A DNA stretch of 64,000 nt from Lepisosteus oculatus (lineage: Eukaryota; Chordata; Actinopteri; Semionotiformes; Lepisosteidae), in contig NC_090704.1 in NCBI RefSeq assembly GCF_040954835.1, positions 40,924,979 to 40,988,978 on the forward strand. Direction: 5' to 3'. The notes below the pieces were generated by a model. That model was given only the letters and a program-made list of their open reading frames with translations. It did no database searches and had not been told where the DNA came from. The stretch's first letter is position 1; every line of letters begins with the position of its first letter. Both the position numbers and the translations under genes were made by a program. This document shows positions 25,516 to 43,850 of the stretch, one piece after another.

Positions 25516-28122
25516 TTGATGCTTATTTTATGTCTAATAAACACAAGTGTATTTTCCTGGAAGGAAAAAGTTGTTGTTTTAAATTTGCCTTTTCAGACTT
25601 TGACACAAGCTAGCCAGACGTTCAGTTCTTATAGACTGTTAAAGAGCATAGAAAAGAAGACTTTTTTAACAGGCTGCCACCGTTACGTCCTTTAAGATGA
25701 TTTACATCATTCTCAAGCAAGAACAGAAATTGCTTTTTTTTAGCAGAAGTACAATTTCTGTGCTGGAATTTAAGGAACACTGTCTGAATTTCAACCCAAA
25801 CACTAGTAGGGCTGCCTTTTTTAAAATAAAAATATTAAACATTCTGATCTCTCTGGCTGTTTTTTTTTTTGTGTGAAGCACAACCTCCTTGCTGTGTAGT
25901 TTCACCATCCTTGCTATTTCTTTTGTTTTTAACAGTTACGTTTCCAGGTCAGGCACTTCAGTAATCTTCCCTGGGCTTACACTTTTTAGTTTTGGGCTTT
26001 GCCAAACCTGATCTCAACTAAAAAAAAAAAATTCTACCCATAACCATTTGAAAACTGTAATTAATTTTTTGACCAGGGTTCAGGAAATCAAAACTGTCCA
26101 CAGGCAATGTTATGCATTTGCTTAACAGCATACAAATTCCGACTAAGATGACAAAAAAGACCGAACATCTTGCATTTAACAACATTTGCCAATTTATGGC
26201 TAGCTTAGTGAATAACTTTATCAAGGCTTAGCCTCAACACTGTTGCGTCAGTACAGTCTCTTACATTGTCTGGTACAATCAGTACAGTCGATGATGTAGG
26301 AAAATGCTACCAAACGCACATAACAGTAAAGGAAAACTTGGAACCAGACTGAAAATAAAGTTTAAAAGGCATTACAATTTTATAACACCACCACAACGGC
26401 AGAATTAAAACAAGAAGCCGCAAGCCCAAACGGTGAATTTACACAGCTGGGGGGCTGTATCAGCATGGGAGAGATTTTGCATATATACTTAAATATACAC
26501 CGTGTGAGAAAACATCATTGAAAGAGTCCGAAGGCGTGTCAGAAGGAGATGGCTGTCATTTACACACTGTGGGAGGTATCAGAGCTGTGGCAGAAGGCCC
26601 TTCCCTTTCGTAACGTTTCCCCCAGCAATCCTGTTAATTCCTTCCACAAACGGCCCTTTTTCCTCACACGACTGTACGGCTCGTCTTGCTCACAAGGGGA
26701 AGGTGAGGAGGGGCAGGTGAACTCAACGGCACAGAAGTTACTTCAAACTGGCCGAGCTGGCACACATAAGGAATGACTATTTTTGGAGTGATTGTTCCCT
26801 GGTGTTCCAAGACAGACCTAGAGACAGCTTGTAAACACACTGATTTGAAGTAGAACAAGGCCAAAAACAGTAATTACAGACCACCAGTATTGACTTTAAT
26901 AGACAGCACTACACTCCCACAGAGGTCTGGTATAATCCTCTAGTATGAGGGTGTCTGGAGCTTCTGACTGCATCTAGATAAGATTGTGAGACGCTCGATG
27001 TCATAAATATCAGCCTATGCCTCCACTAAACACAGACTTTTAGCCACTTGGCAATCCAGACTCCCCAGATTTTTACATCTCAAACTTTCTGTGCGGAAAG
27101 ACAAAAAGGTGTTCATTTACTCCGCCGTCCCGTATTGGGGGGGAAAAAAGCGAAGAATGACCAGATCACAGCAAATTCAGCATTGCATCCAGTGACAGTA
27201 AAGGCACATTTCATCCTTCAGCCATACTTCAAAATATTTGTCTGGGAAATCGATTGTGATTCGCCCACTTCTGACTGTTATCACCTGCTGAAAATAACTA
27301 GCAAAGCCTTTCTCATATAAAGCACAACATCCATTTCGCAACAGCTTTACAGATCAAAACCGTTAAAAACAGTTTGAGTGCCACCTTTAAAGAGAAAGGC
27401 GTTATCCTAAACTGTGAACTTTAGTCAAACATCTAGTGTTTCTGACAAGGCTTTCTGACATTGACAGTCATAACGGGACAGGTAAAAATGCCTCCCACTG
27501 GATATGCTCAGCTATTCAACAATTCTCCCAGGTGTTGGGGTAAGGCATAGAAACCACAATCCAGCACAATAATCGAGGAACACTTCGGCCATGATGGAAA
27601 TCAGTCAAAATTCATCCGATTCTCTGACCTGAGTCACAAGCTGGCCATCTAAAAAAAAAGGAGACGTACCACACCGATCTACTAACAGCAAGCGTAACCT
27701 GTTTCACTTCTCATTAAGGTTCACCGCTGAGTGACTTCAAAATAAGAAGCAGGAAATATTCTCATACGGAGAAAAGGAAAGTGTGTGTGTGTGTTTTACA
27801 TAACACCACACAGATACATGCATTGCCCTTTTGTGATTTACAGCACAACCCCACAACAGTTCGACCTGAAGTGGGGAAAAAAATCCAAATACCACCAAGA
27901 AGTTTATTGTTCATTTCGTGGTCGTGACGGCCCTGCGGGTTTCGGGATTAACATGGCCCCTTTCGGACCCGTCTGCTGGCCCTGTGGCATCGTCGCACAT
28001 CTCCCTAAACCGGCAGCAAATAAAAATCACCGATCCTTATCGCCGAGCCCAGACCTCTGTCCGCAGGTCCATGTCAGCAGTGCCTGTCCAGTGCCGCCTG
28101 CTCAGCCTCAAAATTCAACGTT

Positions 28123-28136
28123 GTGATGAATCAGCA
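28123..28136 (+). promoter_or_regulatory. Maf/AP-1-like motif, copy 1
   Basis: GTGATGAATCAGCA. TGATGAATCAGCA matches 11 of 13 positions of the T-MARE TGCTGA(C/G)TCAGCA; the differences are position 3 and the centre base. Confidence 0.35.
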
Positions 28137-28880
28137 CATACGGTACTTTCTGAGCCGATTTCGAAATCGAAAACAAGCCTTTAGTATTTTTATAGTTTTA
28201 AAAAATAATAATAATAATAAGATAACGGTCACACGGTGTGAGAAGACGACTTGAAACACGGGCTCCGACCTACACCGTTCTCTCAAATTCTCATCCACGG
28301 TGTAAGATTACAACAATTTCTTTGTTAGTGAAACGTTTGTTCTTGATCACCCCGATACAATGAAGCGATACACCTTTTACTGTAGCGAAGACATTTTTTT
28401 CCCCCCCTTAACTGAAGGAGCGCTTTCTGCTCGCAAGAATCACATTTTTCGAGACGGGCAGAACGAGTTGGCGCTGCGAGCCGACTCGTCTCGGCGGCCA
28501 GCGGCACCAGGCGACGCTACGGCAGCCGATGCTGAGCTCACCTTACCTTCCCAGAAAGCCGGCCAGCCTGACCTCTCTCTCCGCCTTACCACAGCGCCGT
28601 CGCCCCGGCTTTCGCCCGTTTTTCAGCACGGCCCCCGTTCTGATGAAACAGCAGGTTTGTCCAGCTCAGATGCATTACACATTTCTCGGCAACACGCTCC
28701 ACGCCGCTGTCTGCCAGTGTGACTGACAGGGGCTCGGCGCCAGCTCTCGCCCAGCGAGGTCCCAGACCAAGGGGACTCCCCGGTAAAACCGAGATTTTAC
28801 AACCACCTTATCCTTTTGTTAAAAACCCTGTGCCTGCACGGTTCTGACCGCACTCGCCGTGCATGCCTAATGACCCAATC

Positions 28881-28894
28881 GTGATGAATCAGCA
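28881..28894 (+). promoter_or_regulatory. Maf/AP-1-like motif, copy 2
   Basis: The same 14-mer, GTGATGAATCAGCA, on the same strand 758 bases from copy 1. The flanking bases differ, so it does not look like part of a longer duplication. Confidence 0.35.
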
Positions 28895-30110
28895 TGTCTG
28901 GCCCTTTAATGCACTCTCTCTCACACACACACACATCGACATGCACACACCACAGATCTACAGGCAAAGCAAAGGCGTGCACACTCAGCAAAATAACACA
29001 TCTCTTTCAAATGTGCCGTCCGCGATCGAAGTAAACCCGCCATCGGACTCACCAAACTCAAGGGAGACCCTCTTCCCCACCGCCGGAGGTCTGATATCGG
29101 AGTATTTGGAAGTGAGGCGCCTCTATTTCTGGGTAATTTGTAAAATTTACTCCCTCGCCTTCTCCTTGTTGATCCCTTTCTCTTGTGCCGGAGCCAGACG
29201 TCATATGATGTTTGGTCACGTGGTTTCATTCATGAAGGATCTACGCAACTGGCAAAAAGGCTTAAAGGGACCGAGGCCACATATTTTCCAAAAAGCACAT
29301 TCTTCCACACCTCCCGAAACTCGCTCTTTAAAGGGACAGCCGGCTCCCCAAACCCGTATCCCCCCTCCAAAAAAACAAAAACAAAAACAAAACAACGGAC
29401 TAACTAGCAGCTGTGGCTTTCGAGACAAGCTGGTGTGTTTTGGCGAATTTGGAATCACCCTGCGCCGCTTTTTTTTTTACATATAGTAAGACAGGTCGAA
29501 AAAGCAAATATATATGTATAGGTGGGGTAGCCTCAAGAAAGTTTATCTTTTAAAAGTTACATTGTTCCCAGATTATAACTGACCGTTATCCTGATGTGCG
29601 TTACAAGACACTGCGCAGTACGTGCGATGTGGTGACTTTCCGGAGTAAAGCATTCCTCAGAGCAGTACGCAAGGGAAAGTCTGAAGAGAAATGCGCAGCA
29701 AATGGCAAAACAAAATATTTAACATTCCGCCAGTTTTAGCGGGGTACTAAACGCCGCTGGTGGGGGGGGGCTCTTCTCTCGCAAGTGTAACAGTGGGAAA
29801 CGCAACAGAAGTGTGTCCAGCGAGCCAGTGGTTGGCCGGGGGCAGATGTGAACGCGGCTCTGCCGAACAGGGGGGCTCGAAACGGGACAGCCCACCTGCA
29901 AAGCATTTTCGAAGAGGACTGTCGGAACCTGAGCTCCTTTTTCGGCTCTGTGGTTTGATGGGATCTGCGCACCATAAGCAGAAACATTACAGCACTTCCC
30001 AGGAATGTCTTAAAGAGGCAAGCGCAGAACAATAGGCTGCCGTTCCGAGGCGCCGGGATCTCGGATCCCTGTTCGGGAATGCCGGCGCATGTTCTCGTCA
30101 GTCTATCAAA

Positions 30111-33100
30111 ACAAATTGCCCTTTTTATCTTTCAATGGAGGCCGTGCATGTCCTACCCTTCCCACCTTTTTTTGTGTGTGTGTGATTTCTGGACCACTGT
30201 CAAGCGCAACAATTTGTTTTCTTAAAAAAAACATTTCACAATCATGTCTGTTATCACATGTGGTTTTCATTTTGCGGAGCTGCGCATACACTGGCAAATC
30301 ACTTGCACAATGTACACGTAGGCAGGGCAGTTTAATGTTAAAGTCTGCGTGACCTCTCTGCTTTTAATAGGTTCGAGACACGTAAATCCGGGCAATCTAG
30401 AAAATTTATCGTAGGATATAATATCTGTCTTTAAAAAAGTGAACTACGACACACATTTCTCTTTGGGTCCACACACAAAGCGAAAGCAGATGACTTGTAT
30501 AATATCCTCATTCTTCTCTTAACTAGTTTTGTTGGAGGGGGAGGGCGGCAGGAGTGGATGTAGGCTTCAATGCAATGACTTAAATTTAGGGATCATTTGG
30601 GGGACCGTTCGCCTTTACAATACAAAGCTGCAATTACATTTTATTCTCCCCAGACGCCGGGTTCAGTGAAACTCAATCTTCTTCCTCGCAACCACCGGTC
30701 CTACAAGCGCCTGACCCAATTCATTCAATCTGTACAAACTGCGACCATCACCCCCTACAAAGCACAGCCTCGTTGAGAACGAGAAAGCGCGTCTGAATCG
30801 ATGCAGGCCTGTCGCTCAGTTCTGATTGTTAAAATCCGGCGTGTACTCCACAATACACTATGTGTCCAAACCTCACTGGAGTCAAGAACAGTAGTATTTT
30901 TTGCTGCCTTAACCAACTTTATCTTTTAAAACTAAGGGCGAGAGAAAATGGGGGAAATATTCACCCTCTTCACGTTTTCAATCTAAATGGCTAATGTGTT
31001 CCTTGTTCCTTTAATTTAAAGACATTTACACACTTCACCTGAAAAACTGCTTATTTACATGCTTGTATGCCTTATATTGATATTTCAAGAACTTGCTGAC
31101 GGTGTGCATGCAAATGTTCTCTGTAGAATGACAAAAAGCAGATTAATGTTTAACATATGTTGAAACAGATTAATGTTAACACATTCAGTGTTTAATATGT
31201 CTTTAATAACGGTAACACCAGCCTCGTGTTAGAAATGTCAATTGTTTGGGGGTTTTTTTTTCGTGGAATGCTTTCCTGCAAAGGAGGCCCATTCTGCAGT
31301 TTTTTTTCTTAAAAACAGCTCAGACAATTTGAGTTTATATCGGAGTGACGGACTTCACCTACTGATCGTGTTAAGCTCCAAGATTCCTGGGTTCGTTCAT
31401 TTAAGTCTTTAAGTTTACTTGGGTGCTTTACTGCAGCAGACTGAGTGCATTGCTCAAGGTTAACAAGAACAGTGTCTCTCCCCCCCCAGAACTGGAATCT
31501 ACCACCAGTTGAAAACCTAGAGGCCCAACCACTACTCCAATCTGCCACAATCATATCACAAGAGCTGGCCAGTGTGCGATCCAAGCTGCTTGTCCAACGT
31601 GTTTAAAAACCGCTGCATGTCAATCCTGCGTTTTGATGAAATGGTGGCCCACTTACAGGAACAGTATACCCGAGTGCATTGACCACGACTGATTTTAATA
31701 GATCTGTATTGATCGCCCACTAATGTATTCCACGGCAGAGAGCATCAACCGGGAGCCCTCTGGAGTCCGCTCCGCCGTCCACGAAACCGTTACAGCACAG
31801 GAGACAGCAGGGGGAAGCGAAAGTGATGATTCACTGTCGCTGGAGGGAAATGGTTTTTACTGGTCGTAAAACCAAGCTAGACCTTCTTCCTCACACAGCC
31901 CAGCTGCATCTGCACGATAGTGGATCGAATGGGCTGCCTCTTCTCATTTATTATTTCTGCTAATTTAAATTTAGAGCTTCTGCAGCGTGGCCTTGCCGAA
32001 AGGTCAGGCGCTGTCTGCAGTGCGCTCCTGCCAGAACTCCAGCAAAAGTCTGATTAGACAAGTCCCCGGTCGGATTGGACACGATGTTGCCTTCTGCACT
32101 GACCAAAAATATTTCAACATTTTCATTGATAAATGTGAGGTTGCAAAAACCCAAATTCATTGCTAAATGTAATGTAATGGAGAACATGTTAACATGAGAG
32201 TTTCCGAGAAGTCTGTGCCAAAGCAAGAGCAAAATTGCTGTTAGTATCAAGTGTTGATTTGATCTCTAAGCTGGTTTTTTGAAACACATATTTCAACTGC
32301 GTAACTCACAGAGACATACCTAAAACAGTGTGTCAGTGAAGTATACAGAATCTCTGACTGTAAGCTTATTTTTTCTGTTCCTTGCACAAAGTAAAAGGTA
32401 TGTTTTTTTCCACCAGATGTCAGACTTGGCCCATTTGAACATAATCAAGCCTGACAATGAACCTGGGGAGCTAAAATTGAAATTTCACGTTTCAAACACG
32501 AGTGACATTAGTGAAGATGTCTGGCGCTTGTGATTATTTCACATCATGTGTATTTTGAATGGTTTATATTTTAGATATCCAAACCATGTCAGAGCATTTC
32601 TACAACCTGTTGTGGCAATGAGTGAGATGTAAGCATACTGTACAATGTGCTCACATCTGGTTACATTTAGATACATGTAGGTCAGTTGCTCAGCTCACAA
32701 TGGAATAAAGCATTGTCTTAACTTGCTGGAAGCAAAGACACAGCAACTGTATACTGTTAATGAGGAAAAAACTATTATGTATCTGTTCAAAATTCCAGGT
32801 CCCAAATACAACAAAGAGAGCATGCACTTTTAGCTATGTAAGATATCACAAAGTGGTAGATTCCTCCGATAATAGGTTCTAAAGCAACTGTGGAACACAG
32901 GCTGCACCAAATAAGCCACAAAACTAAGAAATAAGTGGATATTTAGATGTTTTTAAGGACAAAAACAAGAAACACTGAATAAACTCAGTAACTTCAGAAT
33001 CACGCAACTACAGAAAAAAAAATTATGTTCTTTCTGCATTCGGATCATTTTTATTTCTCTTTTGTGGCATTTCAAAAAACCAACGTCCTTTATAAATAGT

Positions 33101-35678
33101 GTGAGGCAATATGTACTGGCACCCTCTAGTGGCTATCCTCCGTGGCAGTTCCTTTGAGAGATCATATCAAAGTTGCTGGCACTGCTCACACACGCCTCTT
33201 CTTCTTCTTCCTCCGAATCAAAGGAAGCTCACAAAAGCCTGGCAACATCGACAGGCATAATGAGAAGCAAATGAAAAGGTATTTCAGGCCGACTTATCTA
33301 GCTGGAGAGTGCTGCGAGGCAGTGGAGTATAACCTTTTGAATAAAAGAGGGATTACGCCAAGACTTCATTGCCTTGCTGTGACTGTAACAAAAATCCTCA
33401 AGCACAAACAAACGGAAAGCACTGAAGCCTACTTAAGAGTGTGACTTGTTAGGAAAGAAAATGAGCACAAATCCCAGAGCTTGTCAGCTTTTGATATTTA
33501 CAGGGCACAGTGCCATTTTCAGGTAAAAACCTTTTCTTTTTACAGAAGTGTCTCATATCTCCCATTCTATTCCACTTCTCTTTATCTAGACATAAGTGAT
33601 ACTCAGAATTGTGAAGTGTGCTTGCTAGTGACGTGCAAGGGAGGCTTCACGTTTTATCTATGTGTGTGAACACATTTTTATTGACAAACAGGGAGATGAG
33701 AGGATACTATGTACAGCTGTGCACCCCCAAATAAATTGAAAAGAATTATTAAATGCAAGATTGGGACAGTTTCTTCTACTTTGCAGGCCAGTGATTCATC
33801 GCTCCAGTCAAACCAGAGCCTCACTGACTTCTTAAGATAACCCATCTGAATCCAATCACCATGGTGGTTTAGTGGTCTGAGTCTGCAGCAAAGAAAGCTG
33901 ACACCACAAAATGCGCTTCTCTCGATGTCAGAGAGGTGGAGCTCAGGTCCAAATTGGTTTATCACTTGAGAAGCTGCTGAGGTAGCCTAGAGCGGATATG
34001 GTTCTTCCTACAGTCCATCTTGGCATCATAATTGAGGACCAGGGTTATTCTGTGACTAGGGATATGTATGACATTCGACAGATCTCATTATCCCCCATCA
34101 TTGTCACAGCAAGGTGTAACCAGTGCACACTGAGAGGTATGGCAGCAAACGACTTTGCCAAGTTCAGTTTTTAACATTCAATGTTGGCCCGCTTCAATAT
34201 TTAGCATCTTAGTGACAACTGACCAGTGGTAAATGACAAGGCACTGTCAAGCTTACATACAGCAACATAACTATTCAGCTCAAATCATCTATTGTATCAT
34301 GTAATCAGTTTCCAAGCTGGTTATTTAAGGATTTCTCCAAAGTGTTTTGAACGTGTTCCCCTGCTATAGACTCTTTTTGCATTGCATTTTAAATAAGTGC
34401 AATACTGCAGTTTTTAAAGATACTATAGAGGAAGTCAGCAATACCGATTCCAGGACTTAAACCTGCATTACTGTAAAATGCGGCAGTCTGTTTTAATCAA
34501 AAATGCATTCACAAGCAAAACACATCCTGTACACCTTAAAAGGACAAAGTGCTTTTTCAAAAAAGCATTCTGTAGTTAGCATAAAAACTGGAAAGAACTG
34601 ACAAAAATATTCTGGACCGCAAAAGGACAAGTGTTTCAGTCAACTGATAAAAGATGACACACTGGTAATCTGATTGAGGTCAGTTCTTAAAGCTGGTTTA
34701 ACGCTTGCTTCTTGCAATTTCTGGTCCTAGAAGGAAAAGCACATCTAACAAGAGGCCCTGTGACATGTGAGGTTTAGTCCCAACTGTCCTCCGTATTATC
34801 AAGTGGCAGTTTGAAGCCAGATGGGCTTCATTCTGCCTGGGAAATGTATTAATGTCCATTACAAGCACTTAGCAGGTATGCTTCTACTGTTCTGCCTGGG
34901 ATGACACATCGGTGAACCTCAAGAGTCGAAAATAAAGACACCAAGCATAACCTGGCACTCGCTTTTAAGAAGCTTAAAAATCAAGGAGTCGGTTCTGAAA
35001 AATCAAGAGGCTTTGGGCTAATCCAATTAACCATTCAATTCAATGAATGCCAATTATGTTTGAATGCACAGGTGGCAGTGAATGTGCAGACATTCAGTAA
35101 GGTTTATGCAGAACATCTCCTTACAAATAATACCTTGAAGATCACAAGAGCACTTTCGACATGTAGAAGGGCTCTGTTTAAATGTAGAATTTGCTTATTC
35201 AATAAGTGGGAACTGAGATGTTGGTTTCAAATGTTAATTGAAAGTACTTACTCCTGTCCAAAAAAAGTAAAAAAAAAAAAAAAAAAGAAGCCTTGATTGT
35301 TATTTAAAAAGAATTGCTCATATAAAACTGTTCAGTTTTTAAAATCTCTTTAATCTGCCAAATAAAACATGTCAGTGAGACACTTCAGAATTGGCCAAAT
35401 TTGAGATCCCTCTGTATCCATAATACATAGTTTTACTTGTAACAAAAATATTCTACTACACATTCTGTAACATAAAATGAAATGATTATTAACACTTTCC
35501 ACTTAGCAACATTAAGTGAAGCAAGCTTTATGTTGACAAACATACATTTAATGACCGACATACTACTGGTTCTTTAATGTCGTTTCTTGTACCCATTTCA
35601 TTTCTCTTTGGATATAAACTGCAAATCAAGAAGCAGAGTAAATGGTAACAACGAAGAGATGACTGAGATTTAGTGTGC
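30111..35678. other. Intergenic region between the mafg promoter block and the pycr1 3' end
   Basis: No exon or conserved frame was recognised. It contains a SINE fragment at about 31400-31565 (minus), poly-A/T runs and a short TATA-type microsatellite near 35700. Some of the left part may hold distal mafg regulatory DNA; nothing in the sequence proves it. Confidence 0.5.
31400..31565 (-). repeat. SINE-like fragment, second family
   Basis: On the minus strand it reads GGAGTAGTGGTTGGGCCTCT, then AACCTTGAGCAATGCACTCA and CAGTAAAGCACCCAAGTAAA. This order matches a common non-teleost fish SINE as I recall it. A partner copy is at 42585-42700. Confidence 0.5.
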
Positions 35679-35684
35679 TTTATT
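35679..35684 (-). terminator. pycr1: Candidate polyadenylation signal for pycr1
   Basis: TTTATT on the plus strand is AATAAA on the minus strand, about 950 bases past the pycr1 stop codon. It is chosen by position among several similar hexamers in AT-rich DNA. Confidence 0.3.
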
Positions 35685-36634
35685 TTTCAAAATCAAGGCT
35701 TGTTTTTTCCCCTGTATATATATATAAAATATATAAAACTACAAAAAATATGCATTAAATTGAATGTTGTCAAGAGGACATGCCTGTGTGAAGTTCGCAC
35801 TGCTCATTATCTTTCTGGATACAGTCTTGCAATCACCAGATTTTTGCTTTTCACTTTTTAACCCCAATTCACCTCTGCAGACTGGTGCTCTCAATGTCTA
35901 ACGCAGCATTTCGGAACTTGCTTGCAACACGTGATGCATGGTGGATCATTGCAAATTGACAGCCTTTTCAATGATGTGTAAAACAAAGGCTGTTGTGCCA
36001 ATTTCATTCCATTGTACACTGCATGACACCCTGTGGCCTTGAACAAATTTCACTTCCTGTGGAAGTACAAATGTGGGACTTCTTTAAAAAGAGAATGTAG
36101 TACCCCAAAGTCCTTATTTTACATCACTAGATCAAATATCTAATAAAAATCATAAAACCGGAGATGACAAAGACTGATCCACACTATGGCCCTTCCACAG
36201 GCGGCATAACTCGCTAAGGACATGATGGTTTTCATCACAGTACACTTCATGATTTCTGTTGGCCAAGAGTATTCATACCAAAAGAGTTTGGTACTTTCAG
36301 GGCACAATGAAAACCTGAAACGTTTTTGACAGGATAAGAAAAAACAGTAAATAAAAAAAAAGAAAAAAAAAACTAAAACAACATGTGTAATGCAGAAAAC
36401 TTTTCATCCCGAAACAACAACGTGCTACAATTGCTAGCCGCAAAATTTAGCCTCATCTAAAAGAGGGATCTGGCTGGTGTCGCACCTCCCCCAGTTTATG
36501 TTCTGACTTCAGTGTCCTCACTACTGCTGCAAGAGGCTCTCGTGCGAAGAAAGGACCGCTGGCTTTGAAAAGCACTTCTGTTGCCGAGGTATCAGCAGGC
36601 GAAGTCGCCACCTGACGCTCCCCCCGGCGCCCTC

Positions 36635-43285
<6,651 letters not shown>

Positions 43286-43850
43286 TTCAGCGAACCCCTG
43301 CAAAACAGCGGTAGCAATACGAATCACGTTCTTGTATTCGACAGGCAAAGCGCGGAATCTCTCCATCATACAACACACGAATCCGTACAAACGATTCTTT
43401 TTCTTACAGTACGAGATCTGTACGTATTGTAGTCACAATGATTTTTTTCCCCCAGAAAGAGCACACATTTTTAGATGATGCAGCCCCGTTATTAATATTT
43501 ACGTCGGTAGGCTTCATACAGGACTAGTGTTTAAAAAAGAGACACTTCTGCAAAAATGACATAGTGTACTACAATCTCGAGTGTATAAATGCCATAATGC
43601 CATTTGCTGTTGTATAGATTCACATTCTGAAAATATTTCCGGGAGAAAACTGGTGCCGGTTGAATACGTTTTAGACAGCCCTCGTTTAACCACTTACCTG
43701 AGCAGTGCTTAAATCCTACAGGCAGCAATTTCACAACCCTCAACCTACTTTCTTCTGATAAAACAAGACATATTTACCTTGTCAACGTGGCTTCCTAAAT
43801 GTTGGCCCCACGTGTTACGGGAAATCAGGTTTGAGTGACAGGCTCGGGGA
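43286..43850 (-). promoter_or_regulatory. pycr1: pycr1 leader: 5'UTR exon, small intron and proximal promoter
   Basis: On the minus strand an acceptor (GCTGTTTTGCAG) opens the ATG exon at 43297. Upstream, AAG then GTAAAT gives a donor with the exon edge at 43778. Just beyond lies a CACGTG E-box (43809-43814). Two CCAAT boxes at 43851-43855 and 43882-43886, 31 bases apart, lie slightly further upstream. Transcription probably starts near 43790-43850. PYCR1 is known to be MYC- and ATF4-responsive in mammals, but binding here is inference. Confidence 0.45.

Larger units (their letters stand above)
16531..28546 (-). other. mafg: mafg 5' intron(s), about 12 kb
   Basis: From the acceptor at 16531 to the candidate first-exon donor at 28546. 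Contents I can name: an interspersed-repeat fragment at 17499-17620, a fragment resembling a common fish repeat near 17925-17960, a C14 run near 20125-20138, a SINE-like copy at 22785-23090 and a MITE-like element at 25250-25515. Open frames here (for example 18083-18413) have no recognisable homology. Alternative first exons may exist but cannot be placed. Confidence 0.5.
27900..30110. promoter_or_regulatory. mafg: CpG-rich block, probable mafg promoter and first exon region
   Basis: CpG dinucleotides are visibly denser here than in the surrounding AT-rich DNA, most strongly at about 28430-28760. On the minus strand a strong donor (GAAG then GTAAGG, intron starting 28546) could end a non-coding first exon of mafg. 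The block also contains a CACGTG E-box (29217-29222), a CRE-like GACGTCA (29198-29204) and two identical Maf-like 14-mers. No transcription start can be proven. Confidence 0.5.
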
